Below, piece after piece: positions 23,843 to 32,653 of a stretch of 44,845 nt of DNA; the stretch's first letter is position 1; each line of letters begins with the position of its first letter. The position numbers and the translations under genes are program-made. The notes under the pieces are model-generated. The model saw only the letters and a list, made by a program, of their open reading frames with translations, had not been told where the DNA came from and searched no databases. This DNA is from Firm-04 sp964392175 (GTDB taxonomy: Bacteria > Bacillota > Clostridia > Oscillospirales > Ruminococcaceae): positions 1-44,845 of the forward strand of contig CAYMOJ010000013.1 in NCBI GenBank assembly GCA_964392175.1. Direction: 5' to 3'.

Positions 23843-25873
23843 TCATTCAGCAGTATTCGCTGCTGCGAACTGGCTTTCGTGGCGCGTAAAGAAATCGGTG
23901 CGTGGGGGAAGGAATTTCAATGCGTGATTGGCTTCCGCAAAGAAAGAGATCGGCTCAAAAATGGTATCCCATGACCAGATGCGGTCATCGACCTGCAAAT
24001 ATTCCTGTAGCTTTTCGGTACCAATGGGCGCAATGGGGTGTAGTAAAATCGCAGCGATACGAATGGTATAGAATAGGTTGGAAAGCACCTGTTCCAACTC
24101 CGCTTTTGGCAAATTGGATTGTGTACCGCCCAGTGCCTTTGCCATATATTTGCTACTGTTGCGGATATAGCTATCCAACACATAAATGCACTGATGAAAG
24201 TTGAACTTGGACATATGACGCTCATATTCAAGTACTGCTTTTTTGCCCTCTTCAAGGAACTTTTCTTCCGGGGCTTTTGTTGGCAAAATGCCACCGAATT
24301 CGTTCTGCGTGGTATAGAATGCAGTGCGAATGATACGATTATACACATTGGAAAGCAGCAAGCCATCTTTGACAACGGGGTCAGCATCTTCTGGCTTTGC
24401 GTCAGGATTATAGGGTTTTGGCATAAAGCTGACCGAACGTTGACCAAGCCCCAGCCCTAACCAGTGCATACGCAATTGTTCAGGCGTGTAGTGGTTGAGC
24501 AGGTCATCTGCCATAGGAGGTTTGATCGCACCGGAACTGGATGCTTTTTTATCCAAAAACAAAATATGGTGATTTGCCACGATGATCGGCAGTTGCAATT
24601 CGCCATCGGCGGGGTCGGCAGTTTTTTCTGCGGAAGCTTGTTGTGCCATCCACATAGCAGGCTCTGCGATGCCGTAAAAGTAGATATTATCCTGCCCGAT
24701 GAACTGATACACTGCGGCATCCTTGCTGCACCAATATTGTTTCCAGTCTTCGCGCGATCTGCCGCACTGTTCCAGATAGGTTTGCGTAAAGGAGATGGGT
24801 GCCCACAAGGATTCCGGCCACACCCACACGGTCAAACCGCTTGCACCTTCCAGTTCGGGGGCAGGTACGCCCCACTCGATATTGCCTGTCAAGCGGAAAG
24901 GTACCAGTGTTTTGCCGGTACGGAAACGGATCTGGTTGGCGGTAAGGATTCGGCACGCTTCATCACAATCGGAAAGCGTGGTAAATTCAATGGTAAAGGA
25001 GGGTTTTTTCTTCTCCTCCAGATAGGTGTGTGCAGGCATAGAATCTTGCAGTGTGCGATACAGTTCTTCATATTCACGCTTGACATAGATGACTGGGGGC
25101 TTCAAAAATTCTGCGATGGTTTTATATACAACGGGACGCACATCCTTGCGTTTTTTTAGCATCTCGACCCACTCCAACATCAATGCTTCATAATCGCGCA
25201 GTTTGAAATACCAGTTGGTGACGGGACGCATGGTAGGTGTTTCACCGGTTAGTGTACTAACAGGATGCAGCAAATTTTCAGGCATATATTGGTGACCGAG
25301 GTCACACTCATCGGCATAGCCTTTTTCAGAGGTGCAGCCTTCTACAGGGCATTTACCCACAACCTGTCTTCCGTTTAGGAATGCACCTGCTTTTTCATCA
25401 TAGAACTGCTGCGTGGTGATCTGGTACAATTGCCCCTTTTCATACAAGGCATTGAGCCACTGCTGCGTAAATTCAGCATGGATCTCTTTGGAGCGACCCA
25501 AGCCTGAAGCGGCAAACAGATTTGGAGATATGGCATACGCGGCTAACGTATCTTTTTGCTTTTGGTGATTTGCCGCGACAAACTCCTCAAGTGTGCCTTC
25601 AAACTGTCCGTCAGCAACTTTTTTGCGCCAACCTTCGGCAATCGGAGAGCCATAGCAATCGGTTCCGGATACAAAAATGACATTCTCGCTACCGATGCGA
25701 TCACGCAAAAAGCGGGCATAAGTATCTGCAAACACCAGCATACCGCCTACATGACCAAAGTGCAGCTCTTTATTACCATATGGCATACCGCCTGTAACCA
25801 CTGCGCGCTTTGGAAATGCCGGACGGGGAATTTCAAAGTTTTTAGGATTTTTTACCGCATTCTGCTCGGACAT
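23843..25873 (-). CDS. Divergent methionyl-tRNA synthetase-like class I tRNA ligase
   Basis: A 676-residue class I synthetase homologue. The HIGH equivalent is FGHVGG (39-44). A MetRS-like zinc insert contains GKCPVEGC and DECDLGH. Later segments AVYQFIGQDNIYFYGI and EPAMWMAQQ parallel the GKD-FH-WPAML region of MetRS. The KMSKS loop, however, reads KKASSSGAIKP. An anticodon-binding helical domain follows, and there is no C-terminal Trbp111/EMAP tRNA-binding domain. ATG 25873 is chosen (AGAAAGG upstream); longer frames run through the promoter. It could be the only MetRS of the cell or a paralogue with altered activity. It is monocistronic, with its own sigma-A promoter. Confidence 0.85.
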   Translation of the reverse strand: MSEQNAVKNPKNFEIPRPAFPKRAVVTGGMPYGNKELHFGHVGGMLVFADTYARFLRDRIGSENVIFVSGTDCYGSPIAEGWRKKVADGQFEGTLEEFVAANHQKQKDTLAAYAISPNLFAASGLGRSKEIHAEFTQQWLNALYEKGQLYQITTQQFYDEKAGAFLNGRQVVGKCPVEGCTSEKGYADECDLGHQYMPENLLHPVSTLTGETPTMRPVTNWYFKLRDYEALMLEWVEMLKKRKDVRPVVYKTIAEFLKPPVIYVKREYEELYRTLQDSMPAHTYLEEKKKPSFTIEFTTLSDCDEACRILTANQIRFRTGKTLVPFRLTGNIEWGVPAPELEGASGLTVWVWPESLWAPISFTQTYLEQCGRSREDWKQYWCSKDAAVYQFIGQDNIYFYGIAEPAMWMAQQASAEKTADPADGELQLPIIVANHHILFLDKKASSSGAIKPPMADDLLNHYTPEQLRMHWLGLGLGQRSVSFMPKPYNPDAKPEDADPVVKDGLLLSNVYNRIIRTAFYTTQNEFGGILPTKAPEEKFLEEGKKAVLEYERHMSKFNFHQCIYVLDSYIRNSSKYMAKALGGTQSNLPKAELEQVLSNLFYTIRIAAILLHPIAPIGTEKLQEYLQVDDRIWSWDTIFEPISFFAEANHALKFLPPRTDFFTRHESQFAAANTAE

Positions 25874-25927
25874 CGAAACAAGACCTTTCTGTTGTAGATT
25901 GTATGAGCATACCGCTCCTGATACATC

Positions 25928-25956
25928 ATTATAACACAAAAGCGCGTGAAAATCAA
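25928..25956 (-). promoter_or_regulatory. Sigma-A promoter of the MetRS-like gene
   Basis: Minus strand: -35 TTGATT (25951-25956), 17-bp spacer, -10 TATAAT (25928-25933). No T-box leader is visible in the roughly 50 nt before the ATG. Confidence 0.85.
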
Positions 25957-25989
25957 GATTTACGGCACAAAAAGTGCGGTACTTACACA

Positions 25990-26024
25990 AAAAAAGACCA
26001 TCCCTGCGTAGGAATGGTCTTTTA
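25990..26024 (-). terminator. Terminator of the UgpC/MsmX-type ATPase gene
   Basis: AAAAGACCAT (25992-26001 region) pairs with ATGGTCTTTT (26014-26023), extended inside by CC/GG across a mismatch. It is followed on the minus strand by a T run, just past the stop codon. Confidence 0.85.
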
Positions 26025-26032
26025 TAATCGCA

Positions 26033-27172
26033 TTAGTTGATGATGGTCTTTTCGGTTTCCTTATCGAAGAGGTGGATTGCCTCTGCATCAAAGACAACAT
26101 CAATTTCATCCTGAGGACGAGCGGTAGACTTCGGAGAAACGCGAGCGGTGATCGGGATGCCCTCACAGGTCAGGTGCAGATAAGTCTCAGCACCCATCAG
26201 CTCAGTGATCTCAACATTGCACTTTACGATACCGGTAGTGGCATTTGCCAGATACTGCGGCTCGTCGTGAACGTTCTCGGGGCGGATACCCATGATCACT
26301 TCTTTGTCAATATAATGCTCCAGATCAGGAGTCACCTTGCTCTGAGGCAGAACGACCTCATACTTCACGCCTCTGGTAGATTTGGTATCATTGGAACCAA
26401 ACTGTACCACATACTGGCCATCACGATACAGCAGAATTGCATCGATGAAGTTCATCTGGGGAGAGCCGAGGAAGCCTGCAACAAACTTGTTGCAAGGAGT
26501 TTCATACAGATTCTGAGGGGTATCAATCTGTTGGATGAAGCCACCCTTCATAACCACGATACGATCACCCATGGTCATAGCCTCGGTTTGGTCGTGGGTA
26601 ACATAGATGAAGGTAGTTCCCAAACGCTTGTGCAGCAAAGAAATTTCGGTTCTCATCTGTGCACGGAGCTTTGCGTCCAAGTTGGAGAGCGGCTCATCAA
26701 GCAGGAACACCTGAGGATTACGAACGATTGCACGACCCAAAGCCACACGCTGACGCTGACCACCGGACATTGCCTTCGGCTTTCTGTTCAGCAGGGGGGT
26801 AAGGTCCAGAATTCTGGCAGCCTCTTCAACCTTACGGGCGATCTCGTCCTTAGGTACCTTACGAAGCTTCAGACCAAAAGCCATGTTATCAAACACGGTC
26901 ATGTGGGGATACAGAGCATAGTTCTGAAACACCATTGCGATATCACGATCTTTCGGAGCGATATCGTTCACCAGACGGTCACCGATGTACAGCTCACCCT
27001 CAGAGATCTCCTCCAGACCTGCGATCATACGCAGGGTGGTGGACTTACCGCAACCGGAAGGTCCAACCAAAACGATAAATTCTTTGTCGCGAATTTCCAG
27101 ATTGATATCGGAAGCCGCAACAACGCCACCGGGGTACTTTTTATAAATGCCCCGCAGAGACAGACTTGCCAT
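26033..27172 (-). CDS. ugpC: UgpC/MsmX-type ABC transporter ATP-binding protein
   Basis: Sugar-importer ATPase of the CUT1 class. The nucleotide-binding domain has Walker A GPSGCGKST (about 38-46), the Q loop in MVFQNYALYPHMTV, signature MSGGQRQRVALGRAI, Walker B VFLLDEPLSNLDA and the H loop VTHDQTEAM. A C-terminal regulatory OB/TOBE domain (about 240-379) follows, as in MalK and MsmX. The 379 residues are typical. AGGAGG lies upstream of the ATG. No permease or binding-protein gene is adjacent, so like MsmX it may energise several sugar importers encoded elsewhere (inference). It has its own promoter and terminator. Confidence 0.95.
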   Translation of the reverse strand: MASLSLRGIYKKYPGGVVAASDINLEIRDKEFIVLVGPSGCGKSTTLRMIAGLEEISEGELYIGDRLVNDIAPKDRDIAMVFQNYALYPHMTVFDNMAFGLKLRKVPKDEIARKVEEAARILDLTPLLNRKPKAMSGGQRQRVALGRAIVRNPQVFLLDEPLSNLDAKLRAQMRTEISLLHKRLGTTFIYVTHDQTEAMTMGDRIVVMKGGFIQQIDTPQNLYETPCNKFVAGFLGSPQMNFIDAILLYRDGQYVVQFGSNDTKSTRGVKYEVVLPQSKVTPDLEHYIDKEVIMGIRPENVHDEPQYLANATTGIVKCNVEITELMGAETYLHLTCEGIPITARVSPKSTARPQDEIDVVFDAEAIHLFDKETEKTIIN

Positions 27173-27306
27173 TCTCTTGTCCTCCTAAAAAATTCAAATT
27201 TATTCAAGAGAGCGTCTTTCAAAATGGCTATGAAAGCGTCCTCAAGTATGCGCCTGACCGCATACAAATTGAAACGAAATGACGGCACAAACCTATGCCT
27301 TATTCT

Positions 27307-27335
27307 ATTTTATCAGATTCTTCGCCGCAGGTCAA
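27307..27335 (-). promoter_or_regulatory. Sigma-A promoter of the UgpC/MsmX-type gene
   Basis: Minus strand: -35 TTGACC (27330-27335), 17-bp spacer, -10 TAAAAT (27307-27312). It implies a leader of about 125 nt. Confidence 0.85.
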
Positions 27336-27367
27336 GATACGAAATGCCCAAACTTACCCCGCGTTGT

Positions 27368-28132
27368 TTATCTATAATGACGAAATTTTTGTTGAAAACC
27401 TGTTGAAACTTCAGAAAAGGGCATTTCCTCGAACACTTTTTGCACATCATCCTCTGAAATGACAGTATACTCGCTTGGTTGCAAATCATCCGGCAAGGTC
27501 AATGCGCCGATCTGCACGCGGGCAAGCTTTTCAACATGATTGCCCAGTGCCGCAAACATTCGCTTTACCTGATGATATTTTCCCTCATGCAGAGCAATCA
27601 AGGCGATTTGTTCAGTAATACCGGCAAAGTCTGCCGGCATACACGGTTCCGGTTCGCCATGTGTTTCCAACGTGATGCCTTCGGTAAAGGCGTGCTTATA
27701 ATAGTTTTCAATGGGATCGCGAAGTGTTGCAAGATAATATTTCGCAACATGGAATTTAGGCGCAAGCATTTTATGCGAAAGCGCGCCGTCATCGGTAATG
27801 AGCAGCAGACCGGTTGTATCGATATCCAGTCTCCCACTGGGAAACAATCCGGGCAGACGATGCTCTTTTGCAAGCAAATCAAGGACAGTTTGCTGTTTGT
27901 GGTCGGTACAGGCAGTTAGCACACCGACTGGCTTATACATCAGAAAATAGTGATTTTTTTGATAGGTGATGGGCTTACCGCCCAATGATATGTGATCCTC
28001 ATCAGGATCCACATTCAGATCGGGCTTGCACTGAACGGTTTCGTTTACGGTTACTTCTCCGCGCCGTATGGCAGTTTGCGCCTCTTTGCGGGAAAGTGCT
28101 GTCTGAGCCGAGAGAAAACGGTCCAGTCGCAT
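27368..28132 (-). CDS. rsuA: RsuA-family 16S rRNA pseudouridine synthase
   Basis: Converts a uridine of small-subunit rRNA (U516 in E. coli) to pseudouridine. An N-terminal S4 domain (about residues 1-60, MRLDRFLSAQTALSRKEAQ) is followed by the catalytic domain with GRLDIDTTGLLLITDDG, which carries the catalytic Asp, and EGKYHQVKRMFAALGNHV. The 254 residues are typical. AAAGGAG precedes the ATG. RluB/RluE-type specificity on 23S rRNA cannot be ruled out, but the short domain layout favours RsuA. Confidence 0.9.
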   Translation of the reverse strand: MRLDRFLSAQTALSRKEAQTAIRRGEVTVNETVQCKPDLNVDPDEDHISLGGKPITYQKNHYFLMYKPVGVLTACTDHKQQTVLDLLAKEHRLPGLFPSGRLDIDTTGLLLITDDGALSHKMLAPKFHVAKYYLATLRDPIENYYKHAFTEGITLETHGEPEPCMPADFAGITEQIALIALHEGKYHQVKRMFAALGNHVEKLARVQIGALTLPDDLQPSEYTVISEDDVQKVFEEMPFSEVSTGFQQKFRHYR

Positions 28133-28236
28133 GATAGAACTCCTTTCAAGACCACAAAATTACGGCAATGCGCCGTGGTATATCGAACTGCTGTTGTATC
28201 ATATATATAGGATATGTGACAGCGACAGGGGGATTC

Positions 28237-28683
28237 ATGATGAAAAACAAGCATAAAAGTCTGCGTTTGCTTTGTGTAGCAACGTTATGCGGTGCACTGA
28301 CTGTGTACACATTTTCCGAAAAGGCACAGATGCGTCCGACATCTGATGAGATAATACTGGAAAATGCAGCCGCGCGGGAAGGTTTTCTCAATCTTTGTGG
28401 TTGGGCAGTTACAGAAGTATCTGCCTGTGAAACCATCATACCGCAGCAATGGCAGACGCCGGAAGGGCAATATTGGCTGACGTTACAGGGGCAGCAGGGA
28501 TTTTCTCCTCAGCTTTACGGTGGGCAGAGTGCCATGCGATATTGCTATCACATTAAAAATATTGTAGCGGAGGGCTTTGCTTCGGATTTATGGTATGCAG
28601 AGCTATTGCTGTGTGATGATGTACTGGTTGGAGCACAGGTATACTGTGCTGCTTCTCCGAATTCCATGCAGGCAGTACGATAA
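28237..28683 (+). CDS. DUF4830-like small secreted or membrane protein
   Basis: A protein of 148 residues. An N-terminal signal or anchor (MMKNKHKSLRLLCVATLCGA) precedes a soluble domain with the order FLNLCGWAV, IIPQQW, LQGQQGFSP, LYGGQSAMRYCYHI and LLLCDDVLVGAQVY. This order recalls DUF4830 proteins, which are common in Clostridia and have no known function. The ATG is set by AGGGGG about 5 nt upstream. It converges on nrdR with the stop codons adjacent. A weak sigma-E-like promoter (28177-28207) hints at sporulation expression. Family assignment is from pattern memory. Confidence 0.65.
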   Translation: MMKNKHKSLRLLCVATLCGALTVYTFSEKAQMRPTSDEIILENAAAREGFLNLCGWAVTEVSACETIIPQQWQTPEGQYWLTLQGQQGFSPQLYGGQSAMRYCYHIKNIVAEGFASDLWYAELLLCDDVLVGAQVYCAASPNSMQAVR

Positions 28684-29127
28684 TTATGCTTGCAGTTCAC
28701 TGATAATGCGGACAAAATCATCCACATCAGAAAACGCAAGGTACACAGAAGCAAATCTTACATAGGCTACCGGATCAATTTTGCGCAATCTTGCCATGAC
28801 CATAGATCCAATGGTATCGGGAGAAACAGTGGCTGTCATTTCTGTCGCCAGCTCTACTTCGATCTCATCGACCATAGCGGTGACAACTTCCATCTGCACG
28901 GGACGTTTTTTGATCGAGGAATAGATGCCCGCGATCAGCTTGTTGCGGTCAAACGGCTCAAAAGAGCCATCGCGCTTGGCAACCATCAGTAGTGGCTTTT
29001 CCACCGATTCAAAGGTGGTGAAGCGACGACCACACCGCTGGCAATGGCGGCGACGGCGTTTTTTGCCATCAATGGAACGGGAATCCACAACTTTGGTATC
29101 TTCGTTTCCGCAGAAGGGGCAGCGCAT
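28684..29127 (-). CDS. nrdR: Transcriptional repressor NrdR
   Basis: Represses ribonucleotide reductase genes when bound to ATP/dATP. A zinc ribbon has CPFC (3-6) and CQRC (about 31-34), with the VVDSR segment between. An ATP-cone domain (about 49-139) begins MVAKRDGSFEPFDRNKL. The 147 residues are normal. AAAGGAG precedes the ATG. No nrd genes are nearby, so it acts in trans. Confidence 0.97.
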   Translation of the reverse strand: MRCPFCGNEDTKVVDSRSIDGKKRRRRHCQRCGRRFTTFESVEKPLLMVAKRDGSFEPFDRNKLIAGIYSSIKKRPVQMEVVTAMVDEIEVELATEMTATVSPDTIGSMVMARLRKIDPVAYVRFASVYLAFSDVDDFVRIISELQA

Positions 29128-29160
29128 AGTGAAGACTCCTTTCCGGTGATTTGATATAAT

Positions 29161-29946
29161 CTACGCGCGAGCGATCAGCCGGTCGAGCCGCTGCCAATCT
29201 TCACATAATTCTTGAGCGTGATCGAATGCATCACGATACAATTCTAAAGTCACGGTGCCTTCGAAGCCTTTTTTTCGAAGCAATGTTAAGAAGGGCACGA
29301 TTGCGAATCTGCCACTGCCGATGCGCAAGCAATCGCCCAGCGGTCCATGGTCACTGATATGCAGATGCTGCACTTTATTGCCGATTGCTTCAATTGCTTC
29401 TGTAGGATTCATTCCTGCTCGCACTGCCTGTTTCACATCAAAGGTAAGTGCGGCGTCCTTGCCCAAAATACGGCAAAACTCGCGCAGAAATTTTAAACTT
29501 GCGCTTTCATGCCGGTAAACGTTTTCCTGCGTAACGGTTATGCCGAACGCTTTACCGGCTGTATACAGCCGGTAAAACCGGTCACAGTAAAGCTGCATAT
29601 CCTTGCAAGTGCCTTGTAGCGCGCCGTGCAGGATATAGTATTTTGCACCCAGTGTCTGTGCGGCTTCAAAAATGCGCTTCGCTTGTTCAATGAAATCGTC
29701 GGCTCTTCGCCGATACATGGAAAAGAGCATGAATCCTTCATCGGGGGCAGTCCACGGGTGAATTGCCGTACAAGTCGCGCCAAAGCGATCACAGATTCGT
29801 CGTAGATCATGAACAAATACAGGATCGACCTCTGATGGGGCATTGAGAAAGATTTCTATATTGTGTATACCTGTTAAACACAAGTCATACAGTGCTTCTT
29901 CCGTGGCTTTTGGAAACAAACAAGCAGTGGATACAGCAGCTTGCAT
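29161..29946 (-). CDS. Sugar phosphate isomerase/epimerase-like TIM-barrel protein
   Basis: A 261-residue protein of the xylose isomerase-like (AP endonuclease 2) superfamily. It begins AAVSTACLFPKATEEALYDLC, followed by barrel strands such as IHNIEIFLN, TCTAIHPW, AKYYILHGALQG, ITVTQENVYRHES, ALTFDVKQAVRAG, VQHLHISDHGPLGDC and GTVTLELYRDAF. Glu and His on these strands would bind the metal. Substrate is not predictable. AGGAGG lies upstream of the ATG. nrdR follows after 33 bp on the same strand, so the two may be cotranscribed. Confidence 0.85.
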   Translation of the reverse strand: MQAAVSTACLFPKATEEALYDLCLTGIHNIEIFLNAPSEVDPVFVHDLRRICDRFGATCTAIHPWTAPDEGFMLFSMYRRRADDFIEQAKRIFEAAQTLGAKYYILHGALQGTCKDMQLYCDRFYRLYTAGKAFGITVTQENVYRHESASLKFLREFCRILGKDAALTFDVKQAVRAGMNPTEAIEAIGNKVQHLHISDHGPLGDCLRIGSGRFAIVPFLTLLRKKGFEGTVTLELYRDAFDHAQELCEDWQRLDRLIARA

Positions 29947-29995
29947 AGAAATTTCCTCCTTTCACGGCACAAAAACACATCTTTAATATAACACA

Positions 29996-30022
29996 AAAGC
30001 ACCCTGCAATGCAAGGTGCTTT
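29996..30022 (-). terminator. Terminator of secDF
   Basis: AAAGCACCCTGCA (29996-30008) pairs with TGCAAGGTGCTTT (30010-30022) with one mismatch; minus-strand Ts follow. It overlaps a possible promoter (TTGCAT, 18 bp, TATATT) for the isomerase-like gene. Confidence 0.7.
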
Positions 30023-30085
30023 GTATAATTTTGTCGCTTTTCACAAGGAAAATCATGTGCCATCAACCATTTTTTGATATATTGT

Positions 30086-31045
30086 TCATGCTTTTTTGGT
30101 TCTGTTCTTCCAACTGACCCATAAAACCGGAGCGAGGCAGATAGAGGAATAGCTACCGGATGCCATACCGAAGATCATTGGAATGCTAAAGCTGAGAATC
30201 GAAGAAACATTGCACACCAAAGCTACGATCGTAACAATGACCATGGAACTGATGGTGGTAATGGATGTGCGAATCGCGCGACGCATGGTCTGACTGAGAG
30301 AGAGGTTGACAAGATCTGCCAGCGGCATTTTGGGCATCAGCTTCTGATTTTCGCGGATACGGTCGTAGATCACGATGGTATCATTGACGGAGTAACCCAA
30401 AATGGTGAGGATAACCGCCATGAAGATAGAATCGATCTCAAAGCCGAGAATCACGAATGATGCGAATACGATGATCAGGTCATGCAGCAGAGCTACGATT
30501 GCGAACACGCCCGCGCTCCAACCGGAAATTCGCTTGAATCGCCATGCGATGTAAACGATCAGCAAAACAGTTGCAAACAATGCAGCCACGATACACTTGA
30601 CGAAGAATATCTTACCGGAAGAAGGTGCGATATCATTGCTTTCCAGCAACTCAATGTTTGCATCGGGATACTTTGCAGTCAGATCCTGTAGAAGCGTATC
30701 CTGCAATTCCGTATCAAATGGCTCATCCATCGTGAATGATACGGTAAAGCAGGTGATATTCTCGCCTGTGAAGGTTTCGCCCAACTGGATGGTGGCATCA
30801 GTATTCAGTGAATCGGAAGCAAGTTTTTGCAGATCCGTTTCGGAAACAGTTCCTTCATAGGAATAGGTTGCGATGGTGCCTCCTTTGAATTCAATCGAGA
30901 GGGTGACGCCAAAGATGAAGCAGGAAAGCAACGTCAAAACCATCAGCGCAGAGGAGATGATGAAAAATACTTTCCGGTTGCCGTAGAAGTCGAGCACCTT
31001 GACATTTTGTGCCATAGGGGCAATGGTTTCTTTTTTCTTGCTCAT
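30086..31045 (-). CDS. secF: Protein translocase subunit SecF
   Basis: Partner of SecD in the proton-driven accessory complex that helps pull proteins through SecYEG. The 319 residues contain TM1 (about 27-48), an extracytoplasmic domain (LSIEFKGGTIATYSYEG), and five further TM helices in the RND-like half with VILTILGYSVNDTIVIYDRIREN. GGAGG lies upstream. The ATG overlaps the secD stop by 4 bp (ATGA), so translation is coupled. Confidence 0.97.
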   Translation of the reverse strand: MSKKKETIAPMAQNVKVLDFYGNRKVFFIISSALMVLTLLSCFIFGVTLSIEFKGGTIATYSYEGTVSETDLQKLASDSLNTDATIQLGETFTGENITCFTVSFTMDEPFDTELQDTLLQDLTAKYPDANIELLESNDIAPSSGKIFFVKCIVAALFATVLLIVYIAWRFKRISGWSAGVFAIVALLHDLIIVFASFVILGFEIDSIFMAVILTILGYSVNDTIVIYDRIRENQKLMPKMPLADLVNLSLSQTMRRAIRTSITTISSMVIVTIVALVCNVSSILSFSIPMIFGMASGSYSSICLAPVLWVSWKNRTKKA

Positions 31046-32505
31046 TTTTCAGTACCTCCATATAGCTTTCTGTTCTGGAAACACTTGAACTTGGAAAGGG
31101 AGGTCAGCATCAGACGAGAAGCCAGAACGCCCATCACGAAATTGAAGAATACGCCAGTCAACAGGGTGAAACCGAAGGAATAGATCGTGCCTTCAGTAGA
31201 AACGCCGAACCAGCGGAACACGAAGCTGAGCATCTTGGCAAAGAAGCTATCCGAAACGCCGAATGCACCCATCAGGATAACCGCAACGATGATAACGGTG
31301 ATATTACCGTCAAAGATCGAGGAAAACGAATTTTTATATGCGGATTTCAGCGCGGAATCCAGATTCTTGCCCAAGCGCAGTTCCTCGCGGATACGTTCAC
31401 TGGTGATGATGTTACAGTCAACGCCCATGCCGATCGACAAAATAATACCTGCGATACCGGGGATGGTCAGGGTACTGGAATCGTTGAAACCGAACCAGCC
31501 GGAGATCACTGCCAGTGTACCGGCCGACTGACCGAGCAGAGCGATTGCGGCAACCACACCGGGCAGGCGGTACATACAGATCATGTAGACCATAACGCAG
31601 AGCAGCGCGATGACACCGGAGATGACCATTGCCCGCAATGCGCCACTACCCATGCTGGGCGAAATGGTTTTGAAGGTTTGGGTCTCAAGATTAAAAGGCA
31701 GCGCGCCACCGTTGATCTTATCGGTCAGTGCTTTTGCCTCATCGTAGTCCATGTCACCGGAAATGACTGCAACGCCATCGCTAATGACAGCTTGTACGGT
31801 TGGGCAGGAGATACAGGTTTCGTCCATCCAAATAGAGATAACGTAACGGGTACCTGAGGTATATGTAGTATCCAGATAACTGGCATTCTTGTCGACAGCC
31901 GCTTGTGTAGCGTTTTTGAATGCTTCCTTACCTTCTTCATCCAACTCCAGAACGGTGGTGTAGTTACCGGTAAAGCTACCGTCATCACCCACTTCGGGCT
32001 GCGTATAGGCGTTTGCGACTTGCGCGCCCTCCAGTACAACATCACCCTTGGGGGTTACGATCACTGTACCATCATCCTGGGTTTCTGAGGTGTAGTTGTA
32101 GCCTGCAAAGAACTTCAGCTGTGCTGTATCGCCCAATTCTGCTACAGCGTTCTGCGGATCAAAGTCCTCTTCGCCGCTTTGCCAGGGAAAGCGCACGATG
32201 ACCTTATCGTTGTTCTCGTCGATGTAAACCTCGTAGTCATTGATGCCCAGGGAAATCAGACGAGATTTCATGACCTCCTGCACAGCCTCAAGCTGTTCTT
32301 TGGTTGCGTCCACATTTTCGTCGGCAGGGGCAAAGGTAACATCCACGCCGCCTTGGATATCAATTCCCAGACGAATGTCCTCCACACCTTTGATGTACAT
32401 CGTTGTCAGGTCGCCGTACTGCATTTTAAAGCCGCATATGGTTGAAACAGCATAAGCGATAATTAAAATGGACACGATGAAGAAAACGGATTTTCTGTTC
32501 TTCAC
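31042..32505 (-). CDS. secD: Protein translocase subunit SecD
   Basis: Membrane subunit of SecDF. TM1 lies at about residues 7-27. The P1 domain has LGIDIQGGVDVTFAP. A four-to-five TM C-terminal region has GIAGIILSIGMGVDCNIITSERIREELRLG. I chose GTG 32505 (487 aa) because GGAGG lies 7 nt upstream and the first TM follows at once; a longer frame from 32574 would run through the promoter. secF follows with a 4-bp overlap. No yajC is adjacent. Confidence 0.96.
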   Translation of the reverse strand: MKNRKSVFFIVSILIIAYAVSTICGFKMQYGDLTTMYIKGVEDIRLGIDIQGGVDVTFAPADENVDATKEQLEAVQEVMKSRLISLGINDYEVYIDENNDKVIVRFPWQSGEEDFDPQNAVAELGDTAQLKFFAGYNYTSETQDDGTVIVTPKGDVVLEGAQVANAYTQPEVGDDGSFTGNYTTVLELDEEGKEAFKNATQAAVDKNASYLDTTYTSGTRYVISIWMDETCISCPTVQAVISDGVAVISGDMDYDEAKALTDKINGGALPFNLETQTFKTISPSMGSGALRAMVISGVIALLCVMVYMICMYRLPGVVAAIALLGQSAGTLAVISGWFGFNDSSTLTIPGIAGIILSIGMGVDCNIITSERIREELRLGKNLDSALKSAYKNSFSSIFDGNITVIIVAVILMGAFGVSDSFFAKMLSFVFRWFGVSTEGTIYSFGFTLLTGVFFNFVMGVLASRLMLTSLSKFKCFQNRKLYGGTEK

Positions 32506-32579
32506 TGTCAAGCCTCCTTGCTTTTGTAATGTATCGGCATGGCAGATGTTGCTACCGAATATGCCGAAAAGCACACTTC

Positions 32580-32608
32580 ATTATAGTGCATTTTGCTGAA
32601 AATGTCAA
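32580..32608 (-). promoter_or_regulatory. Sigma-A promoter of secDF
   Basis: Minus strand: perfect -35 TTGACA (32603-32608), 17-bp spacer, perfect -10 TATAAT (32580-32585). Confidence 0.92.
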
Positions 32609-32653
32609 GCATTTTCGCAAGGTTTTCATTTTCAGCGCGGATTTTTCGGGCTA

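Noticed and set aside
26072..27406. 444-codon frame antisense to the UgpC/MsmX-type ATPase gene
   Set aside because: The longest antisense frame. The minus-strand gene has all ABC motifs, and this frame would also cross that gene's promoter.
27385..27407. Two TGTTGAAA motifs resembling the oriC variant DnaA boxes
   Set aside because: They lie within the last codons of the rsuA-type gene with no other boxes around; chance is the simplest explanation.
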